From positions 79,250,735 to 79,314,734 of the forward strand of contig NC_051066.1 in the NCBI RefSeq assembly GCF_004664715.2: a stretch of DNA of 64,000 nucleotides, given 5' to 3'. The notes beneath the pieces are model-generated. The model did not search any database and was not told the origin of the DNA. It worked only from the letters and a program-made list of their open reading frames with translations. The position numbers and the translations under genes are program-made. This document shows positions 54,682-64,000 of this stretch, piece by piece. Source of the DNA: Peromyscus leucopus (Eukaryota > Chordata > Mammalia > Rodentia > Cricetidae). Within the stretch, counting starts at the first letter, position 1, and every line of letters begins with the position of its first letter.

Positions 54682-55196
54682 AGCAGCTTCCCTATCACTC
54701 TCTTTGGAAGCCCTTACACAAGCCCTGGTTTGTGTCCTCTCCCCTAGAGTAGCCCTTTCAAAATTCACAAAGAATCTTATGTGACCAAAGGGGATCTCTT
54801 TCCCTAATTTCTTATCTCTTCCTCTGCAGTATTTCCCAGAGGAGGCTAGATCCACCTTCTGACCTCCAGATTCTAGGCTTCTGGTGTGCTTTCTTCCTAG
54901 TAATCCCCTTCTGCCCTGTCCACAACCCCACTTCCTACCTCTTCTTCCAGGACAGAATCGAGTATGAGCCGTTAAGTACACCTATCTGTGTTCTCCACAC
55001 AGGCCCACGGGGAACCTAAGCACAATTTATAGTACAGTCTTCATTCCAAGAAATGAGACGAGGTCGTAACTGAAAAGCAACCTCAAGGTTAGAAGCCATG
55101 AAGACTGGAGGCACTAGATGGCAGAGCCAGGATGGGTTAAGGTGGGTGAATCAGAAGCAAGATGCTTGGTAGTGCCCTTGATAAGAAATCTGTTGT
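54682..55196. other. Unassigned unique DNA
   Basis: Nothing recognised. Confidence 0.45.
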
Positions 55197-55210
55197 AAGA
55201 GCTAACTAGG

Positions 55211-55363
55211 GCCAGGTGGTGGTGGCAAACGCCTTTAATCCCAGCACTTAGAAGGCAGAGGCAGAAGGATCTCTGAGTCTGAGGCCAGCCCGGTCTATAT
55301 AGAGTTCCAGGACAGTCATGCCAACACAGAGACTGTCTTGAGAAAACAAAACCAACCAAACAA
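55211..55363 (+). mobile_element. B1 SINE with target duplication
   Basis: gccaggtggtggtggcaaac, cctttaatcccagcacttag, gaggccagcccggtctatat, cacagagactgtcttgagaa, A-rich tail. Flanked by aagagctaactagg (55197-55210) and aagagttaactagg (55364-55377). Confidence 0.95.
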
Positions 55364-55419
55364 AAGAGTTAACTAGGAATGACCTCTAGTAATACTGTGA
55401 TAGTATCTAGGGACTTTGA

Positions 55420-55600
55420 GTTACTTCCTAGGTATTGGCCTAGGAATATGACATTGACTTCTCATTTAGCCCTCATAACAATGCTATGAGAAAAATTGTG
55501 AGTGTCCCCAGTTATCAATGCAATATAGAGCAGCAATTCAGAGTGGCCCAAGAATATCCATCTCATTAAGTGCTTGAGTCAGGATACTCATCCACTCCCT
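55420..55600 (-). mobile_element. MIR SINE relic
   Basis: attggcctaggaatatgaca, ctcatttagccctcataaca, atgctatgagaaaaattgtg and gagtcaggatactcatcc follow reversed MIR in order. Confidence 0.6.
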
Positions 55601-56428
<828 letters not shown>

Positions 56429-56429
56429 A

Positions 56430-56752
56430 TCTTGTGTATGTGTGTATGTGTGTCTGGTCAGTTTCACCTGTGTGCATGAGTGTGCAGAAACTAGCTATCA
56501 GCCTCCAGTGTAGTTACCCAAGTGCTGTCCACTTTGGTTTTTTGAAGCCTGTCTTGCTGGCCTGGGTTTCACCAAATAGGCTAGTCAGACTGGCCAGGGA
56601 GCCCCGAGGATCCTGTCTCCACCTCTATAATCCTGAGATGACAAGCACCCACCACCAAACCCAGCTTTACACCCAGGTTCTGGGAACCCACTCACATCAC
56701 CTTGCTTGTAAGGTAAGTGTTCTACTCACTGAACCATCTCCTCAGGTCCAGC
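56430..56752 (-). mobile_element. ID_B1 composite SINE
   Basis: TG-rich tail, then a B1-type body (ggcctgggtttcaccaaata, aatcctgagatgacaagcac, caccaccaaacccagcttta), then the reversed ID head (gtaagtgttctactcactga, accatctcctcaggtcc). It abuts the TC tract. Confidence 0.8.
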
Positions 56753-56774
56753 ATCGTCTACTCCCAATGAGATC

Positions 56775-56920
56775 AGAAGGCACGGTGTGCCAGGCACACA
56801 CCTTTCATCCCAGCACTCAGGAGGCAGAGGCAAGTAGATCCCTGAGAGTTTGAGGCCAGCCTGGTCTACATAGTGAGTTCCAAGCCAGCCAGGGCTAGAT
56901 AGTGAAACTCTACTTCAAAT
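56775..56920 (+). mobile_element. B1 SINE
   Basis: gcacggtgtgccaggcacac, ctttcatcccagcactcagg, tgaggccagcctggtctaca, tagtgagttccaagccagcc. The 3' tail is short. Confidence 0.92.
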
Positions 56921-57402
56921 GTACATTAAATATAGTATAACATATAGATATATAGATGTCTCACATGAAATACAAATATTTCAAGAGAAACGCTGCCTCC
57001 TTTAATCACTTAGGAAAACCAGCAAGGAAAGCAAGAACTCATGAAACCTTTCAGGCTGGTAAATGTCAGCCACTCCCCTGTCTCCAAAAGGCCCTTTAGA
57101 GAACAATTATGAACCATCAACTCTCTGACATCTGATGAAAGATTGTGCAAAACCTTCAAACCAATCCCTTCACATCCTGAGACCTTAAGAAACTCTGCAG
57201 TTCTACCAACATAATTCTACCTTGAAAACGGAGGCAGTGTTTTGAGACTCTCTCCAGAGTTCACAAATCCTTGCAGAAAAGGAAAATATAAGCTAAATGC
57301 TATGCCGCTCACCTCTGTCCCACTATTGGCTTTACCTAACCTCTGTTGAAATGTTTTCTACACAAGCCAAAAGGTGGGTCATCTAATTTCAAGACGCTGT
57401 CA
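56921..57402. other. Unassigned unique DNA
   Basis: Nothing recognised. Confidence 0.4.
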
Positions 57403-57549
57403 GAGGGGCTGGCAAGGTGGCTCAGTGGATAAAAGGCATCAGTCACCAATCCTGACAACCTAAGTTCAATCTTAGGGGCCCACAAGGTAGATTCAAACCC
57501 TGAAAGTTGTCCTCCGACCTCCACATACACCATAGCATGTGTGAACCTT

Positions 57550-57596
<47 letters not shown>

Positions 57597-57618
57597 ACGC
57601 ACACGCACACACACACTA
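57403..57618 (+). mobile_element. RSINE1/B4-type SINE with CA tail
   Basis: aggggctggcaaggtggctc, agttcaatcttaggggccca, gaaagttgtcctccgacctc, then a CA/CGCA microsatellite at 57550-57616 and ctaaataaaatg. Confidence 0.9.
57550..57616. repeat. (CA)n with CACACG units
   Basis: A CA run that switches to about four cacacg units and back, a compound microsatellite. Confidence 0.95.
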
Positions 57619-57944
57619 AATAAAATGAAACAAAACTATAATTTAAAAAATTTAAAGATGGTGTCAGAAGTGGGAAGGGTAGCACCCTCTCAACCACCTT
57701 GGACAAAAGAACTGGAGCACAGAGTTGGCAAAAACTTGTACACGTGTAGATGTAAAATAATAGAGTTGGAAAACATTAGAAATCATCGAATCCCATTTTG
57801 CCAATGAGGGGTAGCCACTGGCAAGCGATTGGACTAGTACCAAGTTCTTAAAACTACCCAGTAGCAACATCCTCTGGACAAGACTCCCAACTTAGCATTT
57901 AGGATCATGGGGTTCCCCAGGAGTTAACTTCTCTCCACTTCTTC
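57619..57944. other. Unassigned DNA, possible MIR-like fragment
   Basis: gaaatcatcgaatcccattt and tgccaatgaggggtagccac near 57778-57820 look like an ancient repeat, but the family is not certain. Confidence 0.35.
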
Positions 57945-58080
57945 CTTTTTGTAGGCAGGGGCTCCTGAACCCAGACCGGCCTCGAACTCTCTACTTGTAG
58001 CAGAGGCTGCCTTGCGCTCCTCAGTCTCCTGTCCAATCTCCCAAGTGCTGGAATTACAGGTGTGTGACACCATGTGCAGT
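57945..58080 (-). mobile_element. B1-related SINE, diverged
   Basis: gaccggcctcgaactctcta, caagtgctggaattacaggt, gtgtgacaccatgtgcagt. The middle has extra bases relative to B1. Confidence 0.7.
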
Positions 58081-58237
58081 AAAATGATTCCCCTTCTAAA
58101 AATTAAAATCAAACTACTTCCCTTCTAGTTCCAGATTTGGTAACTCAGCTATTGTGTGTTTTAGAAAAGATGGTATTATAAAAGACACTTTCCAATCTTT
58201 CTACTTTATAAATAATAATAATTTATTTGTATTTATT

Positions 58238-58310
58238 TGCAGTGCTAGGAATCAAAGACAGGGCTTTGTGCATTCTAGGCAAGGCCCCTTCCTCTGAGCT
58301 ACACCTCAAC
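58238..58310 (-). mobile_element. ID-type SINE
   Basis: cagtgctaggaatcaaagac, agggctttgtgcattctagg, cctctgagctacacctcaac: the reversed ID. Confidence 0.75.
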
Positions 58311-58394
58311 CTTGTTCTTCGAGAAGAGTAGAAGTTATTAGATTTTTTTTCTTTTCTCTAGAAAGTATGTAATTAAGTAACACAGTAAAAATGG

Positions 58395-58635
58395 CTTTTT
58401 TTTCCCTCATGGTACTAAAATTGAACCAGGACCTAGTACGTGCTATGCAAGAGATCTTCCACAGAGCTATGTCTCCAGGACTCTTTTTTACTTTATTTTG
58501 AGACAGCATCTTGCTAAGTTGCTCAAGCTAGCCTTGAACTTATTCTGCAACCCACAGGGCCTTAAACTTTCAATCCTCCTGTCTCAGCCTCCTGAGTAGC
58601 TGGGATTTTGGGTCTATGCCACCAAGCCCAGCTTG
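58395..58635 (-). mobile_element. ID plus proto-B1 (PB1D-like) composite
   Basis: Reversed ID part (ttgaaccaggacctagtacg, ttccacagagctatgtctcc) followed by a 7SL-derived monomer with Alu-like wording (ttgagacagcatcttgctaa, gtctcagcctcctgagtagc, tgggatt). It keeps more of the ancestral 7SL sequence than the young B1 copies here, so it is an old element. Confidence 0.7.
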
Positions 58636-58946
58636 AAAATGCTCTTGTCCTAACAGCTCTTAAAGAGACAGTGGAGGGGCAGACTTGATAATCTCAGGCT
58701 TAGAAAGTGACCCTAGGGACATGGTCATTCGGAATAGGAAAGTGACCAACGAAAGCTTGGGAACTCTGAGTGAAGATTCATGAGGAATTCGGAGGTGGAA
58801 GTGAAAGGGAAGAAGGAAAAGAGAGAGGAAATGGAGAGTCAGGGCAAAACGCTGGAGCAGGCATGCCCAGCTTTGGACACTGCAACCTGTCACCTGTGAG
58901 GTTCACAGGAGAATCGTGCAATCGATGGAGTCCGGAGGAATGACAC
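58636..58946. other. Unassigned unique DNA
   Basis: Nothing recognised. Confidence 0.4.
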
Positions 58947-59270
58947 CGGGGCTGGGAGAGCTCGGCTGGGAAGGAGCCTGCTTTGCCATCCTGAGGACCT
59001 GAGTTCAATCCCCAGAACCCACAGAAAACGAAAGTCAGGTGTGGTGGCACACACTTGCAGTCCCACCACTGCGGAGGCAGAAACAGGCAGGCCCCTGAGG
59101 CTGGCCCGCCAGACAGTCCAGCCTGCATGGAGCATTTCAGAACAGGGAGAGATCCTGTTTTCCAAAACACAAAGTGGGCAGCACCTCTGGTACAGCATCG
59201 GAGGGTGTCCTCTGGCCTCCACATGTACATGAACACATGTGCACCTGCACACACATCATACGCAAAAAAC
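58947..59270 (+). mobile_element. ID_B1 composite SINE
   Basis: Head ggggctgggagagctcggct, gacctgagttcaatccccag, B1 body gtggtggcacacacttgcag, ggagagatcctgttttccaa, and tail gtcctctggcctccacatgt. Near full length. Confidence 0.9.
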
Positions 59271-60949
59271 AAACTTGAAAAATAACCTCAGAATATTAAG
59301 TAAGTTTACAATTCTGTTTTGGGATGTGTCATAGGTATCTTTAGTTATGTATGGCCTATGGGCCGTGGGTGACACTTGCCTTTGAGGCTTTTTGGTGTTT
59401 AGATTTTTTTTTTTTTTTTTGAACTTCGTGAAAAAGAGATCCAGCACTAACTCTGCACTGTCATTTTTGCAGAAGAGATCATCTGGCCTCCCCAAACCTC
59501 CTTAGAATCCCCATGTATTTGTAAAGGTAAAGTTAAGATGGGAAGTTTGAAGAAAATGACATTTTTTTAAAAAAAGGGGCAAACTCCACATCTTTCTAGA
59601 CGGATATAGAAAGAGGAGGATGGAGAGCTTTGAGACAAACGATCAGTGGAAGCAGCAGCTCAAAGACAGAAATGAGCCTAGCTGAGAGCCTGGTCCCTGA
59701 GGAGTCTGCAGGCACCTCCAGGCATCATTCCTCCATCAGCAGCAGGCAGCAGGGGGCTGAGCCACCTAAGTAGGGCTTGTAGGGCAGGAAGTCCTTACCA
59801 GACTCCTGGGTGTATGAAACAGAGATTAACAAAATAGTTATCCAAAAATAAAGATTGCAAAGAAACAGCCACAAAGTAGCTGCTTCCTTGGAGATGCTGA
59901 TCCTTTTTAATTCCATCTAGAAGAAAGTCTCGGTGGGAACTAATCCCTTTGAGGCATCACGAAGCAGAAGGACCCAAAGAAAGAGGAGTATCCAGCAAGA
60001 GCAAATTCTAAACACCTGCCCTGAGCTACAGGGGCTCCTGCCCTGGGGAGTTTTGCTCCTCCGCCCAGATTACAAGCCAGAATTAGTGGAGGGCTACCTG
60101 TGTGGCCAGCTTCCCCACTTGGGTTCAGCTGTTAAGAGGATGAGGTCATGCAAGACCAAAGACCCCAGGAAAACAAGCACCAAATGGAAAGCCCAGGAGT
60201 CAAGCCACCAACACTCCTGTGCATATGCACACTCGTGTTGCCATATGGCCTATGCAAGTGGGAAGAACACATTGCAGGCGGCAGGAGCCCCCATCCTCCC
60301 AGCCATCCCCAAAGCCCGCCAAGCAAATGAAAGCAGCACTCAGTTCCTAGCAGAAAGGAGAATGGCAGGTGCATCAAGACCTTGGGATCCAGGATTAGTG
60401 CCCCTTCTCTGCGTGACGGTTTTGGAAGAACAACATGGCTTTATTCTATTCACTACCCAAATAAACAAATAAATAAATGATGAAACGTTCACCACATTGC
60501 TAAAGTGAGAAGGGAGGGCTCGTCTCAGGGGCCATTTTTCATTCTTTGACTGTTGGAGTAATGAGTTCGCTTTGCTCCAGCTGCCAGAATCATTCAAAGG
60601 AGGGGCACACATGGCTGGTAATAAATGCACCTCTCGGAGAAACCCCTGCCTTTCCTGTGGCAGGCTAAGTCGGTAGGCAATGCTGACACCATGCCCTCCT
60701 CTGAAATGGGGCTAATGATTGCCCACTGTCACACACACACCTGTAGAGAAACACAAGGGAAGCATGTCCCTGGGCATGTTTCGTTTTAAGATACTTGGTT
60801 GCTTGACTATGTAAGTTTCATTCATTTCTCTTCCTCAAAACCACTTAACAATTTTGTAGCTCAAAATAATGTTGTTCTTGTGACCCCTTTCTGTGGACTC
60901 CCTACCCTCATACTTCTACAAATAAAAATTAAAAAAGAAAGCAAACAGC
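59271..60949. other. Repeat-poor unique block with a 179-codon open frame
   Basis: The plus frame 59933-60472 is the longest one lying outside recognised repeats. It opens at GTG, has its first in-frame ATG about 68 codons in, resembles no family I know, and ends close to an AATAAA-rich stretch (ccaaataaacaaataaataa). I regard it as chance or part of a noncoding transcript, not a gene. Confidence 0.45.
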
Positions 60950-61135
60950 CTTACGTTTATTTATTTATTCATTCATTTACTTGGAAGGGGATGCTTAACG
61001 GCACACATATGGCGGTCAGAGGACTACTTGTGAGAAGTCCATTGTCTCCTTTGCCATGAAGGACCTGGGAACTGAACGTGGGTCTTCAGGCTGTGTGATA
61101 GTGCTTTGACCCACTGAACCTCCTGCTGGCCCTCG
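60950..61135 (-). mobile_element. RSINE1/B4-type SINE
   Basis: tttatttatttattcattca tail, cggcacacatatggcggtca, gacctgggaactgaacgtgg, gacccactgaacctcctgct, ggccc head. Confidence 0.78.
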
Positions 61136-62370
61136 GTTCTGCAAATCTGACATTTTCCGATATGTATTTCTGCATTAGCACATTATTCTCTTTGTATCGG
61201 GGCTGTGGTGATCCTCTCTGGTTGTTTGGTTTTCTCTCACTCTATTGAAAGATCCATAGGGGATAGATCTATTCTGCTTACACTGCTTTCCCCATTCCTA
61301 TCACTGAGGACGGCTGTGGATATCCACCAAAAATAGAAAGGAAGGAAGAAAGAAGGAAGGGGAGGAGGGGAGGAGGAGGGAGGAGGGACAGAGGGGAGAA
61401 AGAAAAGAAAAAGGAACCGTTTCGGAGCTGTCACTTTAGGCTTTACCTTTTGGAATAACTTCCATTTTCATTTTTGTTATAATTATAAACATTGCGTTGC
61501 AGCCTTTCTATTCCTTGTTCATGACCATCATCTTCCTTTCTTTCTGTTGATTTTTGTGTTGTTTTTTTCTGTGCATTGTCCAGACTTAACTGTCTTAAAT
61601 GGAGGTTTTTATTAAAAGCCTGTCACCAAGAAAATTCTTTTTATGTGTCTCCCCCAGCTTTTCACCTCCTCATGTGTACAAAAGATTTAGAGAATCCGTT
61701 TCACTCTCCCTAAGATTCTGAAAATAGTAACTTCATTGGACAACAATGATACAACACCCATTAGAGACCTGACACCCATATTCACCATCATTACCACCAG
61801 TCCTGTGCCTTGAGAGCAGGAACTTGGAGATTAAAATAACATTCCTAAATCAGTGGTTACGAAATCTGTTCTCATCATGGGCCCCTTGGAAAGTAGAGAA
61901 AGTTCTTCCTACATTGAGAAATGCAGGAACAGCACACACTGAATTTAAACACAGAATGTCAAGGATTTATGGACATACAAGCTTTTCACTAAGCTTGGAT
62001 TGTGATCCATTAGTAGCTCATAAAACTGATTCAGTCATGAGTAGTTTGAAAGAAAGGAAAAGGTAAAGAATGGGGGAGAAGAAGGGAATGCTGAGTCCTG
62101 TCTCCTGACCCCACTGTTTGGAGAGAGGGTGCATTGTGCACACAGGAACATGCGTGTGTGTTGATCAAAGTATAAAATGCTCCACTTCTAGAACACTGCC
62201 ATCAGAAATGATTTAAAAGAGACTAAACTCCACAGGCTCCCAGCACACACGGTGAGAATAAACACACCTGATCCAAGTGCTTAAGGAGAGGCTGTCATCT
62301 TACTTGGCTGCCCAGAGTCTCAAAAAAGAGTACTGCCTCTCATGTAAGTTGTAGCCAGAGGGTTTGTGCC
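61136..62370. other. Unassigned unique DNA with a purine tract
   Basis: Contains a homopurine stretch (61334-61413: ggaaggaagaaagaaggaag and similar). No gene or transposon recognised. Confidence 0.45.
61334..61413. repeat. GGAA/GGAGG purine tract
   Basis: About 80 bases almost wholly A and G, with only one C and one T. Confidence 0.93.
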
Positions 62371-62522
62371 AAGACAGAGGTGTGAACAGAGCGCCACTGT
62401 GGTGTCCTCCAAAAAGGCAAGACAGAGGTGTGAACAGAGCACCACTGTGATGTCCTCCAAAAAGGCAAGACAGAGGTGTGAACAGAGCCACGACACCACT
62501 GTGACGTCCTCCAAAAAGGCAA
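62371..62522. repeat. 48-bp minisatellite, 3 copies
   Basis: Units start at 62371, 62419 and 62467: aagacagaggtgtgaacaga, then a variable part, then gtcctccaaaaaggc. The first two are 48 bp. The third is 54 bp with an added 6 bases (near acgaca). As 48 and 54 are multiples of three, frames stay in phase, giving a 16-residue peptide repeat on either strand by chance. Confidence 0.97.
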
Positions 62523-62944
62523 GCTCCATTGGTTCTTTGAGTGAGGACCAAGGGTGGGACCCTAGCATCTGGAGCTGACTCACTTCATGCCACAAGCAAA
62601 GGCCAACAACTCCAATGCCAAGGGAACCAGGTGAGTGGCACAGTGAGAAAGTAGGAATCTACGGATGCCTGAAAGGAGGTTGCCTATCTAAAGGCACAGC
62701 TGGATCTGTTGGCTATTCCCATTGGAGAATACAAGAGCCAAGGACCAGGACTTCTTATTTGCAAAGATAAGCTGCTGATTGAATCTTGATGCAAACCCTG
62801 CTTTTAATAAAGGCAAGTTAAGCCCAATGAAAATTGCTTCTAAATATGGCAAGAGCTAATACTTGAGTCAAATAGAACACCTATGGGCTAGGTACAGCTT
62901 TTCCCTTGAGGAAGATGTGATTTGTCTTGTAATTTAGTGAGAAA
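62523..62944. other. Unassigned unique DNA
   Basis: Nothing recognised. Confidence 0.4.
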
Positions 62945-63289
62945 ATCGGGAGGGTAGATGGCTCAGCAGTTAAAGTGTGCAAGCAGGAGGACCTGAGTTA
63001 AGATGCCCAGAATCCATATAAATGCCAAGTGGGCATAGTGACCTGCCTGCAATCTAGCCTGGGAAGGGGGAGACCGGACTTTCAGAGCAAGCTGGCTAGA
63101 AAGACTAGCTATATAGGTGAGCTCTGGTCCAAACTAAAAGACTCCACCTCAAAGAATGAGGTAGAAGAGCAATCAAGGAAAATTCCCAATATTAACCTCA
63201 GCCTCCACATGTGCCTGCTCACATATGCTCATTCACCCACAACTCAGGAACACACATATAAACACACAACACCCACACACATATGGAAA
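62945..63289 (+). mobile_element. ID_B1 composite SINE
   Basis: Head gaaaatcgggagggtagatg and gctcagcagttaaagtgtgc, a degraded B1 centre, gactccacctcaaagaatga, cctcagcctccacatgtgcc, and a CA-rich tail. Close to the 14903-15255 copy in layout. Confidence 0.85.
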
Positions 63290-63651
63290 GAAGAAAAGAG
63301 AAGAAATATCCATGGAGGGTGGACTGGGGTGGAGTAAGGAGGGAGACTTCCTGGGTGACTGCCAGAAAGTTACAGAAATCACCTCTGAGAAAAGGATAGG
63401 GGAGAGGGTGTGCACACAGGAAATATTAAGGAGTCAGAAGTGACAGGCAAAGAAAAAAAAAAAAGAGTCTAGGATTGCTCTTTGGTCTCTGGCTTGGATG
63501 GCCAAGCAGAGAGGTTCTACTCACGGAGACTGGGCAAGCATCAGGAAGGCCAGGACTGAGAAACAGCTGACTGCAAGGTAACTACAGACTATCTGACTAG
63601 AAGCATCTTAAGAGACGGATCCTGGGGCTCTCCCCAAATGACGCTAAGTCA
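63290..63651. other. Unassigned DNA
   Basis: Nothing recognised beyond an A-run at 63451-63463. It may be flank of the terminal L1. Confidence 0.4.
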
Positions 63652-64000
63652 GTGCAGCAGAGAGAAAGTTGCTCATCCATGTTCATTGCTGCACTATTCA
63701 CAGCCAAGGCAGAGAAGCAGCTTAGCTGCCCATCATCGGATGAGTGGACAGAGAAGACGTGCTGTATCTACACGGTGGGCTTTTATCCTGCCATAACGAG
63801 TGAAACTCTGTCATTTGCAGGAAAATGGATGGAACAGGAGATCATATTTAGTAAAATAATCCAGACTCGGAAAGACAAATATCATGTGTATTCTCTCAGC
63901 CACAGACTTTTATACTTGACATTTAGTATATATTATGATACAGATTTCTATTGATATAAGTATATAATACATATATAAATATATGCAATATAAAAGTAGA
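63652..64000 (+). mobile_element. LINE-1 ORF2 C-terminal relic, continues beyond the window
   Basis: catccatgttcattgctgca ('SMFIAAL'), actattcacagccaaggcag, ccatcatcggatgagtggac, then tttgcaggaaaatggatgga ('FAGKWME') and ccagactcggaaagacaaat ('QTRKDK') follow ORF2's end in order. The frame stays open for about 90 codons but with several lost segments. It is a relic, and its 3' end lies outside the window. Confidence 0.85.

Noticed and set aside
63652..63954. Novel 100-codon gene at the window edge
   Set aside because: Its peptide carries the FAGKWME and QTRKDK-like motifs of L1 ORF2's C-terminus, so it is a LINE relic.

Overview
This window looks like intergenic or intronic DNA from a muroid rodent, most likely a cricetid (hamster, deer mouse or vole group). 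The evidence is the repeat content: B1, B3, ID, ID_B1 and RSINE1-type SINEs, MT and ORR1 MaLR LTRs, Lx-like L1 tails, and a group of TG...CA solo LTRs in the style of cricetid ERVs. Repeat families were named from memory of consensus sequences, not by running a masking program, so subfamily names and element ends are approximate. The exact species is not resolved.

I found no convincing protein-coding exon, rRNA, functional tRNA, CRISPR array or bacterial-type operon. The long open frames cross simple repeats, minisatellites or transposons, or open only at non-ATG codons. None resembles a known cellular protein. The only protein-like relics are LINE-1 ORF2 fragments, at 575-2880, 35716-37042 and 63652-64000.

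Layout. 1-2900 is an old L1 split by a B3, an L1 tail, a MaLR LTR carrying a 37-bp minisatellite, and an ID element. 2900-9200 holds pyrimidine tracts, ID_B1, B1 and old MIR/L2 relics. 9184-9705 is an ERV solo LTR. 9700-18600 is the repeat-poorest part and the best place to seek conserved noncoding DNA. 18620-20060 is a deep nest: one B3 SINE interrupted by an ERV LTR, an ORR1 and a B1, each with a recognisable target duplication. 21-27 kb has another ERV LTR, a 20-bp minisatellite with a PstI site in most units, two GA tracts and three further LTRs. 27-35 kb is mixed SINE, MIR, MT and ORR1 sequence. 35716-37042 is a 5'-truncated Lx-like L1. 37-47 kb contains ORR1, B1, RSINE1 and MER5A elements and a damaged B1 that may mark consensus error. 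46.8-47.5 kb is a three-level nest. 48-54 kb holds L1 and MIR relics, a B1 interrupted by a B3, and a B3 interrupted by an ERV LTR with a perfect 6-bp duplication. 54213-54681 looks like an ORR1/MT recombinant LTR. 55-64 kb is SINE-rich with a 130-bp TC tract, a 48-bp minisatellite and a terminal L1 that runs off the window.

There is no gene set working together. The coherent story is the order of insertions, in which younger B1 and ERV LTRs sit inside B3, RSINE1, MIR, L2 and L1 layers. I see no previously undescribed biological system. The best leads are the recombinant MaLR LTR, the shared promoter-like module of the ERV LTRs, the minisatellites, and the unique block at 15256-18619.
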